DNA of 64,000 nt, taken from contig JAVBLY010000009.1 in the NCBI GenBank assembly GCA_031553035.1, forward strand, positions 1-64,000, read 5' to 3'. This document shows positions 17,947 through 25,599 of the stretch, piece after piece. Position numbers and translations under genes: made by a program. The stretch comes from JAVBLY01 sp031553035 (GTDB lineage Bacteria; Bacillota; Clostridia; Peptostreptococcales; Anaerovoracaceae). Every line of letters begins with the position of its first letter. Position 1 is the first letter of the stretch. The notes below the pieces were generated by a model. That model searched no databases and was not told the origin of the DNA. It saw nothing but the letters and a program-made list of their open reading frames with translations.

Positions 17947-19085
17947 AGTATTTTGCCGAGCATCTTTGCCAGAAAATCAAAACCGGTTATATCGTCTGCG
18001 GTGATGCCAGTTCCTGTCAGCGTGAATCCAAGGCAACCACCTATATAGTCTGCGACGGTGTAGGCTCAGGTGTATATGCCAACATCGCTGCGATCACCTG
18101 CATCGAGCGCATCAAAGAACTGCTGCGTTTGGGAGTTTCACTTCGAAACACCACGGAAATGGTGGCTGCCTCAATGCATAGAGCCAGAAAAGAAAAAATA
18201 CCTTTTTCTGCTTTTTCGGCGGCGGTCATCCTGCCGGAAGGTCAGTTCACGGTCTATACTTATGAGGCGCCGGAACCTATATTCATGCAGGACGGTTCGG
18301 CAAGGGTGATGACACCCAGATTTTATACATCGGGATTTGAAGTCATCGGTGAATTCACAGGAACATTCAGAGAGGGTGATTCTCTCATCCTTTCGTCTGA
18401 CGGTGTTACCCAGGCAGGATTGGGACGGGGACATGGGTTCGGCATTGGTGTTGACGGTGTTGTCGATTTTATCAATCGGAATTTCAAGGCAAACGATGAT
18501 ATAGGCAAGCTGCCTGACAGAATTGTAGAATATTGCGGAACTTTTGCCGACGGAGCATTTGAAGATGATACCACTTTGGCTTTGATCAACTGCAGGAAGG
18601 CCGAAGAAGTCACTATACTGACCGGACCGCCTTCAAAGAACTCAAGAGACCATGAGTTTGCAGGGGCTCTGAAAATGGCACGGGGCAAGAAAATAGTCTG
18701 CGGTGCTACGACTGCGGAAATAGTCTCTCGGGAACTGGAGATCCCGGTGGAGACAAAGGAATTCAATTCTCTCTACGGAACCCCGCCCGAGTACGATATG
18801 GAAGGCATAGATATGGCAACGGAAGGGGCTATCACTCTTAATCAGGTGTGCAATGTGCTTGATGATCCCATAGAGAAAGTTCCCGGTTATTCAACAGTAA
18901 AGCTTCTCTGCGTGCTCCTAAAGAATGCAGATATTATTCACTTTCATATAGGTAATGCCAACAACGAAGGCCACGAAGATCTCATATTCAAACAGGCCGG
19001 TGTTCGGGTCAGACAGGCAACGATAGAGACTCTCACAGAAAAGTTAAATATCATGGGCAAAGTCGTAACCAAAAGATATTATTAA
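17943..19085 (+). CDS. SpoIIE/PP2C-type serine phosphatase
   Basis: The 380-residue protein has an N-terminal SpoIIE-like PP2C domain with the metal-binding acidic motifs VCDGVGSG (near residue 38), SSDGVTQ (near 150) and FEDDTTL (near 203). It then has a C-terminal domain of about 150 residues containing GATTAEIVSREL and HFHIGNANNEGHED that I do not recognise. The start overlaps the HydS-type gene by 4 bp. Phosphatases of this kind usually dephosphorylate anti-sigma-factor antagonists or other Ser/Thr phosphoproteins. Here I infer it is the output of the H2 sensor. Confidence 0.88.
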   Translation: MKYFAEHLCQKIKTGYIVCGDASSCQRESKATTYIVCDGVGSGVYANIAAITCIERIKELLRLGVSLRNTTEMVAASMHRARKEKIPFSAFSAAVILPEGQFTVYTYEAPEPIFMQDGSARVMTPRFYTSGFEVIGEFTGTFREGDSLILSSDGVTQAGLGRGHGFGIGVDGVVDFINRNFKANDDIGKLPDRIVEYCGTFADGAFEDDTTLALINCRKAEEVTILTGPPSKNSRDHEFAGALKMARGKKIVCGATTAEIVSRELEIPVETKEFNSLYGTPPEYDMEGIDMATEGAITLNQVCNVLDDPIEKVPGYSTVKLLCVLLKNADIIHFHIGNANNEGHEDLIFKQAGVRVRQATIETLTEKLNIMGKVVTKRYY

Positions 19086-19218
19086 TCTAAATATATCCGA
19101 GAAAATATTGACATTTCCCGATCAAGTGATATTGTTAAAACATAACAGTAAGTTGTGTTATTGTGTTTTAATGCCTGATCAGGCGATTTTATGTTCTGAT
19201 TAGAAACAGGAGGAGAAA

Positions 19219-19428
19219 ATGACAGATTTTAAATGCCCGTGCACAGACAGCACCTGTGAATTTAATCCCGTGAACCACGACCAGGGTTGCGACCTCTGTG
19301 TTGCCGACAGCGTCAGGACGAAAGAGATTACGAAGTGCATGTTCAAGGCGGCAGGGGGAGATATCGACACCATCGAAGACTGGTCCTTTGAAAACTTCGC
19401 AAAAATCGTCATGGAAAATAACAAATGA
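19219..19428 (+). CDS. Small Cys-rich protein, DUF6485-like, copy 1
   Basis: The 69-residue protein has cysteines at CPCTDSTC, GCDLC and KCMF plus a nearby His, a pattern suited to zinc or Fe-S binding, followed by a short acidic helical tail. It resembles DUF6485-type small proteins. An AGGAGG Shine-Dalgarno precedes the ATG. It is followed with an ATGA overlap by a clear paralogue, so the pair is a tandem duplication. A GCCTGATCAGGC palindrome lies upstream at 19173-19184. Function unknown; its position after the hydrogenase cluster may be incidental. Confidence 0.75.
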   Translation: MTDFKCPCTDSTCEFNPVNHDQGCDLCVADSVRTKEITKCMFKAAGGDIDTIEDWSFENFAKIVMENNK

Positions 19429-19637
19429 CAGATTTTAAATGTACATGCCCTGATATAAAATGCCCTTACCACCCAACAAGGCATGATAAGGGATGTGATC
19501 TTTGCATCGAAATCAATAACAAAGCCAGAGAAATTCCCAATTGTTTTTTTATAGCAGCCGGTATTGATCCCAAAGAGATCGATAATTTCACTTTCCATAA
19601 TTTTGCAAAGTTGATGCTTGAAAAAACAGACAGATAA
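19425..19637 (+). CDS. Small Cys-rich protein, DUF6485-like, copy 2
   Basis: The 70-residue protein shares the N-terminal MTDFKC block, the spaced cysteines (CTCPDIKC, GCDLC, NCFF) and the C-terminal NFAKLMLE with its upstream neighbour, and it starts in the ATGA overlap with that gene. Conservation of the Cys pattern while other positions diverge suggests both copies are under selection for metal binding. Confidence 0.75.
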   Translation: MTDFKCTCPDIKCPYHPTRHDKGCDLCIEINNKAREIPNCFFIAAGIDPKEIDNFTFHNFAKLMLEKTDR

Positions 19638-19653
19638 GGTTATACTATTTATC

Positions 19654-19741
19654 GGACTCAAAAAATAAATTCGGGTGATGAACCTGGGTTACCGCCGTGA
19701 AAGGGCGGTATCCTGAGCAGTCAACTGCTGGGATAGAGTCC
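19654..19741. repeat. Cloverleaf-like element with an inverted tRNA-Glu segment
   Basis: GGACTC (19654-19659) and GAGTCC (19736-19741) close a structure with internal hairpins ACCGCC/GGCGGT and AGCAG/CTGCT. The inner 19680-19709 segment is the reverse complement of tRNA-Glu positions 173-202, with one mismatch. No complete acceptor stem exists on either strand, so it is not a working tRNA-Glu. It may be a tRNA remnant moved by recombination, or a structured leader of tRNA-Leu, which starts ten bases later. Confidence 0.55.
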
Positions 19742-19750
19742 TGACAAGAT

Positions 19751-19833
19751 GCGAGTATGGCGGAATTGGCAGACGCACTAGTCTTAGGAACTAGCGGGCG
19801 ACCGTGGGGGTTCAAGTCCCTCTACTCGCACCA
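19751..19833 (+). tRNA. tRNA-Leu (anticodon TAG)
   Basis: The sequence is a class II tRNA with acceptor GCGAGTA/TACTCGC, anticodon loop CTTAGGA (TAG), a long variable arm, T loop TTCAAGT and encoded CCA. Its 3' 21 bases (19813-19833) are repeated directly at 20001-20021. Confidence 0.95.
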
Positions 19834-19835
19834 AA

Positions 19836-19872
19836 AAATCCCTGAATATCGTTGATATTCAGGGATTTTTTA
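19836..19872 (+). terminator. Terminator of tRNA-Leu
   Basis: AATCCCTGAATATC and GATATTCAGGGATT form a 14-bp stem around a short GTT loop, followed by a T run. It lies directly after the tRNA CCA end. Confidence 0.9.
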
Positions 19873-19875
19873 CTG

Positions 19876-20030
19876 CTCGTATCGAGAGGGACTTGAACCC
19901 GCAGGGAACGATACGTAAAAAGTTGTCGTGGACAACTTTTAGTATCGGTGTTCGAGCTCGTCGGACGAGCGAAGAACGGTAGACTTGCTTGCAAGGCTAC
20001 CAAGTCCCTCTACTCGCACCAGTACGAGTC
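19876..20030. repeat. tRNA-Leu-derived cruciform with direct repeat; candidate attachment-site scar
   Basis: The 21-bp 3' end of tRNA-Leu recurs at 20001-20021. An inverted copy of its T-arm sequence (AGAGGGACTTGAACCC) lies at 19885-19900, so the two ends pair. Between them are three strong hairpins: AAAAGTTGTC/GACAACTTTT with flanking CGATAC/GTATCG, GCTCGTC/ACGAGC, and CTTGC/GCAAG inside GTAG/CTAC. The serine recombinase gene ends 143 bp to the right. Duplication of a tRNA 3' end is typical of past site-specific integration, although serine recombinases rarely use tRNAs. No third copy was noticed further right. Confidence 0.55.
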
Positions 20031-20172
20031 TTCTGATAGGATTTTTGTAATTAGACCTTCAGAAGCTGATTTAAGACAAGATTTGAAGTATTCGCAGTAT
20101 ATTGAATCTTGTCTTTTTCATATAATAATGTATTTTGTGCCATTGTGCGCTCCCAACATTTAATATACGCAT

Positions 20173-21870
20173 TTACGCAAATGCGTAACTTACTTTAACA
20201 CCTCTTCGTGTCTCAACGCTAATGGTTGGTTGATCTTTTATTGTAGATTGTGGTAATGATATACTTCCTATGCAGTTGAAATATATTATTAGTCTTTGTT
20301 GCTTTGTTCCGTTTATTTTTTCTGCATGAAAAACATCAATATTCTCAACTAATTCATGTAGTATCATTGGTGTTAGCTTTCTTATTCGTGTGTATTTTTT
20401 TATTGCATCTGAAAACCAGTCAAGAGAGCCGGATAGATTTTTTTCAATCTCAATTTCATCTTCCAATTCTTTTATGCGTTTAATACAACTTGCTTGTTCT
20501 TGTTCATAACGTTTCGATAGCTTTTTAAAACGATCATCACTTACCTTGCCTGCGACATTATCTTCGTAAATTCGTTCGAAGAGGACATCAAGTTCTTTAT
20601 CTCGAGAAATTAGTGCAGAGAGTTCCTTTTTTTTGAATGAGTTTTTTTCCATTTTATCTGAATTAATAGTATCCTGCACAATTTTCATAAAGGTCTCTTT
20701 ATTATCTCGTACGAATTGAGCCAACCTTCTGACCTCTGTAAGGATTACCTGCTCTAAGAAATCAACTCTTACATAATGTGTTTCGTTACATGTCTTTCGG
20801 ATTTTATTATTTCCAGGACAGTTGAAATACTCAATATTTCGATTAGCTTGATTAAAATGGTAATGCATTATACTTCCGCAATCAGCACAACGTAAAATCC
20901 CTGAAAACATATTTCGCTCGCCATCCTTTTTCTTAGTATGATGGCCTTGTGACATTCGTTTAGTGACTTTTTCGAAAATATCCCTGCTGACAACAGGTTC
21001 ATGTATATCTTCGAAAATTAACATATCTTCCTTATCATTTACTAGACGTTTCTTACGTTTATAGGATTTACTATATGTTTTAAAGTTGATCACATCACCA
21101 CAATATTCTTGTTTTTTCAACATGGCATGTATAGTTGAAGAATTCCATTCATAAGGATCTTGTTCAGCAAATTTTGATGGACGCTTAATGCCTTTTTCTT
21201 TCCAATATGCAGTTGGTGTCAATATTTTTGCTTCAGAAAGGTTTGCTGCAATCTGATCGCTTCCTAATCCATCAGCTTTCATCTGGAATACCCTGTTCAC
21301 AATATTTGCTGCTTCAGGATCGATTATCCAAAATCCGGTATTATCAGGATCTTTTAAATATCCATATGGTGGTAATCCCATTGGTACACCAGAATTCCCT
21401 TTAATCGTGTTACTGATACGTTTCTTCTTGCTAATATCACGAGAGTACCATTCATTAAACATGTTGCGAATAGGTGTGAGCTCATCTTCTCCTTCGTCAC
21501 TATCGATATTGTCACTTACAGCAACATATCTAATATCGTTGTCTGGGAAGAATTCTTCACATAACCGTCCTACTTCAAGGTAGTTTCGACCCAGTCTGGA
21601 CATATCTTTAAAAAATACTGCACTTGCTTTTCCTTTTTCTAATTCTTTCATCATCTTATTAAAACCTGGTCTATCCATTGTAACTCCTGATTTACCATCA
21701 TCATAATAATGAATTAAATTAGAATATCCTTTTTCCTTTGCTACCTTTGTAAGTAATGCTTTTTGGCTCTTTATACTATAGCTATCACCATTGAGATCAT
21801 CATCTCTTGAAAGGCGTGAATACAAAAATGCTGTTGATTCTCTTCTTATTCTGCGTGTTGACTTATTCAT
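20173..21870 (-). CDS. Large serine recombinase (TnpX/TndX-like)
   Basis: The 565-residue protein has an N-terminal resolvase domain (YSRLSRDDD, catalytic Ser at about residue 21; MSRLGRNYLEVG downstream), a recombinase domain, a zinc-ribbon motif (CADCGS ... CPGNNK), a coiled coil at about 430-500 and a C-terminal segment ending ETRRGVKVSYAFA typical of Tn4451/Tn5397-type recombinases. It would excise and integrate the element via a circular intermediate. TnpW-like, sigma-factor and Mob genes upstream make it the recombination module of an integrative mobilizable element. A small hairpin (ACGCATTTACGCAAATGCGT) lies at its stop. Confidence 0.95.
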   Translation of the reverse strand: MNKSTRRIRRESTAFLYSRLSRDDDLNGDSYSIKSQKALLTKVAKEKGYSNLIHYYDDGKSGVTMDRPGFNKMMKELEKGKASAVFFKDMSRLGRNYLEVGRLCEEFFPDNDIRYVAVSDNIDSDEGEDELTPIRNMFNEWYSRDISKKKRISNTIKGNSGVPMGLPPYGYLKDPDNTGFWIIDPEAANIVNRVFQMKADGLGSDQIAANLSEAKILTPTAYWKEKGIKRPSKFAEQDPYEWNSSTIHAMLKKQEYCGDVINFKTYSKSYKRKKRLVNDKEDMLIFEDIHEPVVSRDIFEKVTKRMSQGHHTKKKDGERNMFSGILRCADCGSIMHYHFNQANRNIEYFNCPGNNKIRKTCNETHYVRVDFLEQVILTEVRRLAQFVRDNKETFMKIVQDTINSDKMEKNSFKKKELSALISRDKELDVLFERIYEDNVAGKVSDDRFKKLSKRYEQEQASCIKRIKELEDEIEIEKNLSGSLDWFSDAIKKYTRIRKLTPMILHELVENIDVFHAEKINGTKQQRLIIYFNCIGSISLPQSTIKDQPTISVETRRGVKVSYAFA

Positions 21871-21960
21871 TTTTCCTCCTTCCCATAGTCAATAATGCAG
21901 AATATGTACCTTGATATTAGTATATCATGATACAGCTGCAATTAATAAAACTATTACCGA

Positions 21961-22110
21961 CTACTTATGCTTTATCAAGTAGATAAAAACATCTGAAAGC
22001 GTTCTTGTCCCTGAGCTTTTAAACACAGGTGTTAAAACTACTTTTGTTTTCCCGACTATATACTCTCGATCTTTCAAATTATCATTTCTATCTGTTACTT
22101 CTTTCTTCAA
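21961..22110 (-). CDS. TnpW-like transposon-encoded small protein
   Basis: This 49-residue frame starts with TTG at 22110 behind a strong Shine-Dalgarno sequence (AAAGGTGGTGA). It carries the pattern REYIVGKTKVVLTPVFKSSG followed by TLSDVFIYLI, which resembles the small TnpW-family proteins encoded beside TnpX-type recombinases. It lies 90 bp upstream of the recombinase in the same direction. The role of TnpW is unknown. It is easily missed because of its size and start codon. Confidence 0.7.
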   Translation of the reverse strand: MKKEVTDRNDNLKDREYIVGKTKVVLTPVFKSSGTRTLSDVFIYLIKHK

Positions 22111-22567
22111 GCGATCACCACCTTTATTAGCTTTATGATTAAAAACAAAAAGAAATAAATATAAAAATATTTACTTCTTTTCATTTTCATAAATAAAAAA
22201 TAGTATTAATCAGACGGTCATGGCGATGACCTCATTGGACTCATTTCCACCACTGCAGGGATCTCCTCCAGCTGCTCTCTTTGCGTGTGGCGCCGGTGAC
22301 GCTCAAGCTGAGACTGAACAGAAGTATCATTATAAGTTTATACTCCTCGCCATATGCCACTAAGACGGGGTAGATAAGAAATTTTGGTCGCTCTACTCAA
22401 CTAAATGAGTGTCATGGCGAATTCTAAGCTACGAACAATATAAACATAAAGTATCCGATATACCTATGAAGTGTCGTGTTATCTCCAACACTTGTTTTTC
22501 AAAGTACACATATATGAAAAACAGATAGATATGGCTTTAAATACCATACCTACCTGTTTTCATCTAA
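22111..22567. other. 457-bp gap in the mobile element with a possible 47-residue ORF
   Basis: Most of the gap has no recognisable gene. On the + strand, 22220-22363 reads as a 47-residue frame beginning MAMTSLDSFPPLQG in a patch richer in G+C than its surroundings, but it has no Shine-Dalgarno site. An imperfect inverted repeat (TCGCCATATGCCAC near 22348 against GTGTCATGGCGA near 22411) lies to its right. I keep the ORF as a weak possibility only. Confidence 0.35.
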
Positions 22568-22819
22568 TTAAGCTGAAAATGACACAATTTTTGTAACAAG
22601 TTGTGTTTCCAGAATCTGTCTAAGCTCATTATCCACAATGGCAGAAGTTCTTCCATGTATGTCAGTTGAGAACTTAGATGAGAGATACACAATATACCCT
22701 TCATAGTGCTTGAGCACCTTATTAATTGCCACAGCATCACCAGTGGATGCTTCAGCAATTAATTCGTAGGGCAGCAGAGCGTACTTCTTATTCGTTATAT
22801 TGGATTTATTCATCATCAT
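22568..22819 (-). CDS. Conjugative-transposon helix-turn-helix protein
   Basis: The 83-residue protein resembles the small HTH proteins paired with sigma factors in Tn916-like and Tn4451-like elements, with the signature LLPYELIAEASTGDAVAINKVLKHYEGYI. It overlaps the sigma-factor gene by 14 bp. These pairs regulate expression of element genes. Confidence 0.8.
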   Translation of the reverse strand: MMMNKSNITNKKYALLPYELIAEASTGDAVAINKVLKHYEGYIVYLSSKFSTDIHGRTSAIVDNELRQILETQLVTKIVSFSA

Positions 22820-23237
22820 TCAAGCCATCCTCCATAATTTTCTTTAACTCTTTTAATGCAGTAAGTCTTCTGTGTGCGACTGTACGTCTAACGCATTGCA
22901 TTTGGTCTGCAATTTCACCATCAGTGTAACCGCAGTAGTACGATAATAGTACGATTTTACGTTGATTCTCAGCAAGTGAACTAAGAGCCTCAAACAAAAC
23001 TTCGTTAGTGACATTGATATCTTCATCACAAATATTAAAATATTGTATCTCTTGATAACAATCTGGTGTTGTCAAAAGATTTTCGAGTTCTTCAAATAAT
23101 ATAGAATCAACTAACATTTCTCTGCTTTCATTCTTCTTTTTCTTACGAAAATAGTCTTTAGCCTTATATTTAAGTGTTTTTTTGCAAAAGCTATCAAACT
23201 CATGCTGAACACTTTTTTCTTTACTTTTGCAATTCAT
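22806..23237 (-). CDS. Sigma-70-family sigma factor of the mobile element
   Basis: The 143-residue protein has a truncated region 2-like N-terminus and a clear region 4 helix-turn-helix (YTDGEIADQMQCVRRTVAHRRLTALKEL). Such short sigma-like proteins, for example Orf7 of Tn916, drive transfer-gene expression in mobile elements. It is coupled to the following HTH gene, and the ATG has a purine-rich Shine-Dalgarno upstream. Confidence 0.85.
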   Translation of the reverse strand: MNCKSKEKSVQHEFDSFCKKTLKYKAKDYFRKKKKNESREMLVDSILFEELENLLTTPDCYQEIQYFNICDEDINVTNEVLFEALSSLAENQRKIVLLSYYCGYTDGEIADQMQCVRRTVAHRRLTALKELKKIMEDGLNDDE

Positions 23238-23674
23238 TTTGTTCTCCTTTCCTAAAATATGGCTAGTTTTGAATTTGCTCTCTCATAGACTTATCCGTAT
23301 CGAACTCGCTTATTTGGCAATGTAATTGGATAAAAAATTGTAAACATAAGAACAAATTCAGCTACTACTTGAATTACTAATAAAATGTTACTAAGTGACA
23401 ATTCTGTGGAATTACTTTAATTTGAATAGTTCAAGGACTTGACGTGCTATATAAATTTGGTCTATGAATTTATTCAACAAATATTGAAACAAGATAAATA
23501 AGTGTCATACACCGTATGTAGGCTAATGGTAGTAATGCGTTTTAGTCTAAAAAAGGCTCAAGAGTGAAAAGCCTTTAGAATATAACCACCTAAATTATTG
23601 CTTGCATTTTGAAGTGATATCATGGTATCTTTGTATAATCATCTCAAGCTATCCTCAAAAGAAATGAGGATATC
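23238..23674. other. Intergenic region with divergent promoters of sigma factor and parA
   Basis: No gene is visible in these 437 bases. Near the parA start lies GATATCATGGTATC (23616-23629) and, at the start codon, GAGGATATCATGA. Related GGTATC/GATACC boxes follow the cassette. An AAAAAAGGCT/AAGCCTTT hairpin near 23553-23577 could terminate transcription. Confidence 0.5.
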
Positions 23675-24253
23675 ATGAAAAATTACACTATTTTACTTCT
23701 TTGCCAAAAAGGTGGATGCGGCAAATCTACCTTGGCTGACGAACTAACCTTTGCCTTGAAGAGAAAGGGGAAGGACGTATCTTTTATCACTACAGATCCA
23801 CAAGGGGGAAGAGTCCATAGCAATACCAAAGGCTCTAATTCTACTTTTCAAGTTGTTGATACTGCTGGAGTTCTAACTGATGGTTATTCGGACTGGTGTC
23901 GCGCTGCCAATATGATACTTGTACCAATGAAACCTAGCCCGAAAGACCTTGAACCGGCAATGCGAACTTATGATATCGCCGCCGGATCCAAAACTAGAGC
24001 CCGAATAGGAATTGTGATTAACGAATACAACCCACGAGAGATATTATCCAGGCAGCTTAAAGAATTCTTATTGGAGCAAAATTACCCGATTATAACTGAA
24101 GTTCCGAGAACTGTACTACTGGCACAAGCATCAGCCAGAGGAATCAGTATTGCTGAGTATGACAAAAGAAACCCTTCAGTTGCTGTTTTTGATAATCTTG
24201 CAAATATGGTCATTTCTGATTATAGGCAGATTGGATACTCCAATGACAGATAA
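23675..24253 (+). CDS. ParA-family ATPase
   Basis: The 192-residue protein has the deviant Walker A motif QKGGCGKST (from about residue 11), a Walker A' TTDPQGG, and VVDTAG as Walker B. Its small size, without an N-terminal HTH, matches type Ib plasmid partition ATPases. It is followed with an 11-bp overlap by a small RHH protein, so the pair is a ParA/ParG-like partition or element-maintenance cassette. It may stabilise the excised circular form. Confidence 0.88.
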   Translation: MKNYTILLLCQKGGCGKSTLADELTFALKRKGKDVSFITTDPQGGRVHSNTKGSNSTFQVVDTAGVLTDGYSDWCRAANMILVPMKPSPKDLEPAMRTYDIAAGSKTRARIGIVINEYNPREILSRQLKEFLLEQNYPIITEVPRTVLLAQASARGISIAEYDKRNPSVAVFDNLANMVISDYRQIGYSNDR

Positions 24254-24521
24254 TAATGATAACGTATTTATAAGGGCTGCTAAGAAAGCAACTGAAGAAC
24301 ATAATCAGACTGTAAAAAAATCAACTTCAATTGATACTGATAAAAAGCAAAACATAGTAGATTCGAAAACAATAATCAATGATAATGATGAAATAGTTTC
24401 GTACAATTTGAGACTGCCAAAATCACTAAGAAAAAAATGCCAGTTGCACAGAATCAAAACAGATGAAAATATGAATCAGTTAATTTTACGATTATTAAAT
24501 AAAGAACTTGATGTAGAATGA
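24243..24521 (+). CDS. ParG/ParB-like ribbon-helix-helix protein
   Basis: The 92-residue protein starts at the ATG overlapping the parA stop. It has a flexible, charged N-terminal half and a C-terminal ribbon-helix-helix (IVSYNLRLPKSLRKKCQLH then NMNQLILRLLNKEL), the layout of centromere-binding ParG/omega-type proteins. Probable binding sites are the GGTATC/GATACC boxes on both sides of the cassette. Confidence 0.75.
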   Translation: MTDNNDNVFIRAAKKATEEHNQTVKKSTSIDTDKKQNIVDSKTIINDNDEIVSYNLRLPKSLRKKCQLHRIKTDENMNQLILRLLNKELDVE

Positions 24522-24634
24522 TACGTTGGTATCATTCTACATCGGCACCATGATTTTTTCCTATCTTCATATGCTGATATCTAAAAATCATGGTGCTTAT
24601 ATAAAGTGATGTCAGTATCTTGATACCAAGATAC
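24510..24634. repeat. Three inverted repeats after the parA cassette
   Basis: There are three inverted repeats. GATGTAGAATGATAC/GTATCATTCTACATC has perfect 15-bp arms and a GTTG loop (24510-24543). GCACCATGATTTTT/AAAAATCATGGTGC has 14-bp arms (24545-24596). GTATCTTG/CAAGATAC has 8-bp arms (24615-24634). The first overlaps the gene's stop codon. They may act as terminators, as the partition centromere, or both. GATACC/GGTATC recurs in the first and third and upstream of parA. Confidence 0.6.
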
Positions 24635-25262
24635 CATAATACTTTCGTGGATTAATATATTATCTCTTGATATATTCCCATTAGGCTTTGCTAGAGCAAA
24701 TCAGAATGAATACTTTACTAATTTAAGAAATTATCAATGATGGTGATCGATATACTTCTTGCCCACGTTCGAGTATCAATAGTATCGGTCCGGGAGGCCT
24801 CTCCCTATACGATACTATTGATACTCTTTGTTCTCAGCCCTCCCCCAAAAAGCATATTGGTCTACGGAAACTTTTTGGTGAGGGCTTCACAAATAACAGA
24901 GCACACAAGTGTGCTTCTGTTATTGCAAGATGTAGGAAAGTCTAGACTTTCCATCTTGCTCTGCGAGGCTCACAACCCACAATTCGATTCGTATAAAGGT
25001 AACGCTTTATACAAACTCATAGAGGGTTGCAAAGTCCAATAAGGTTTCATTTCAGCAAAACATAACTTTCTTTGTGTAATATCAGAATGCTTGACATGCT
25101 CATACAGATCTTTACGCAGGCTTCTGCGTTCAAAATAAGATACACGGATAATTCAAGCTTGATTTTCCTGTAGTTATCAAACCCCATCATTAACAATTTT
25201 TCATGGTTGTTGCCAAATAATCATCAAAGATACGGATAATTATTAGAGGGAGAAATGTTGTT
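24635..25262. other. Five-hairpin array upstream of mobC; candidate oriT
   Basis: Between 24771 and 25029 five long stems follow one another: GAGTATCAATAGTATCG with its exact complement (17 bp, 24771-24826); AGCCCTC..CCAAAAAG (24836-24886); AATAACAGA-GCACAC (24892-24924); CAAGAT..GGAAAGTC (24926-24958); and GTATAAAG/CTTTATAC inside CAACCC/GGGTTG (24973-25029). A 101-codon open frame spans them but is explained by the repeats. MobC and relaxase genes begin 234 bp later, so this is the best oriT or single-strand origin candidate. No nic site can be named. Confidence 0.6.
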
Positions 25263-25598
25263 ATGAAGCGTATACAAATAAATATTAGGTTAAAATCCCA
25301 GGATGATATTGATAAAATCGACAAACATGCAAGCGCGGCAGGCCTAAAACGATCCGAGTATATAAGAAAATCCGCATTAAGAGAAAGATCCATACTTATT
25401 AATACCGACAAAAAAGCAATAAGAGATATTAGAGTCGAGCTGGCAAGAGAGGGCAATAATCTTAATCAAATTGCGAAAGTTTTAAACACTTATGGAATTG
25501 TTCCTGATCTTGTATTCAAAATCAATATTCAATTAAACCAAATCGAAGAGCTTACCAACCAGCTATTTGAGATTACAAGTAAAACGTTGAATAGATAG
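25263..25598 (+). CDS. mobC: MobC-like mobilization (relaxosome) protein
   Basis: The 111-residue protein has an N-terminal ribbon-helix-helix (IQINIRLKSQDDIDKIDKHA then LKRSEYIRKSAL) and the MobC motif REGNNLNQIAKVLN. MobC proteins bind oriT and help the relaxase open the DNA. One base separates it from the relaxase gene. Confidence 0.88.
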   Translation: MKRIQINIRLKSQDDIDKIDKHASAAGLKRSEYIRKSALRERSILINTDKKAIRDIRVELAREGNNLNQIAKVLNTYGIVPDLVFKINIQLNQIEELTNQLFEITSKTLNR

Positions 25599-25599
25599 T

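Noticed and set aside
19108..19165. Rex operator upstream of the Cys-rich gene pair
   Set aside because: TTGTTAAAACATAACAG resembles the Rex consensus but the half-site spacing is one base short, so it is too weak to report as a site.
19654..19741. T-box riboswitch or functional antisense tRNA-Glu
   Set aside because: The sequence has GGGTGATGAACC and a GC hairpin that superficially suggest a T-box, but the conserved T-box core and a terminator are absent. On the minus strand no acceptor stem can be completed.
19876..20021. Second complete tRNA-Leu
   Set aside because: Only the 3' end with CCA is repeated; no matching 5' acceptor strand or anticodon arm is present.
24737..25042. A 101-codon open frame upstream of mobC
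   Set aside because: It runs straight through five long inverted repeats, has no ribosome-binding site, and its composition (serine/leucine-rich, no domain) is what structured noncoding DNA would give.
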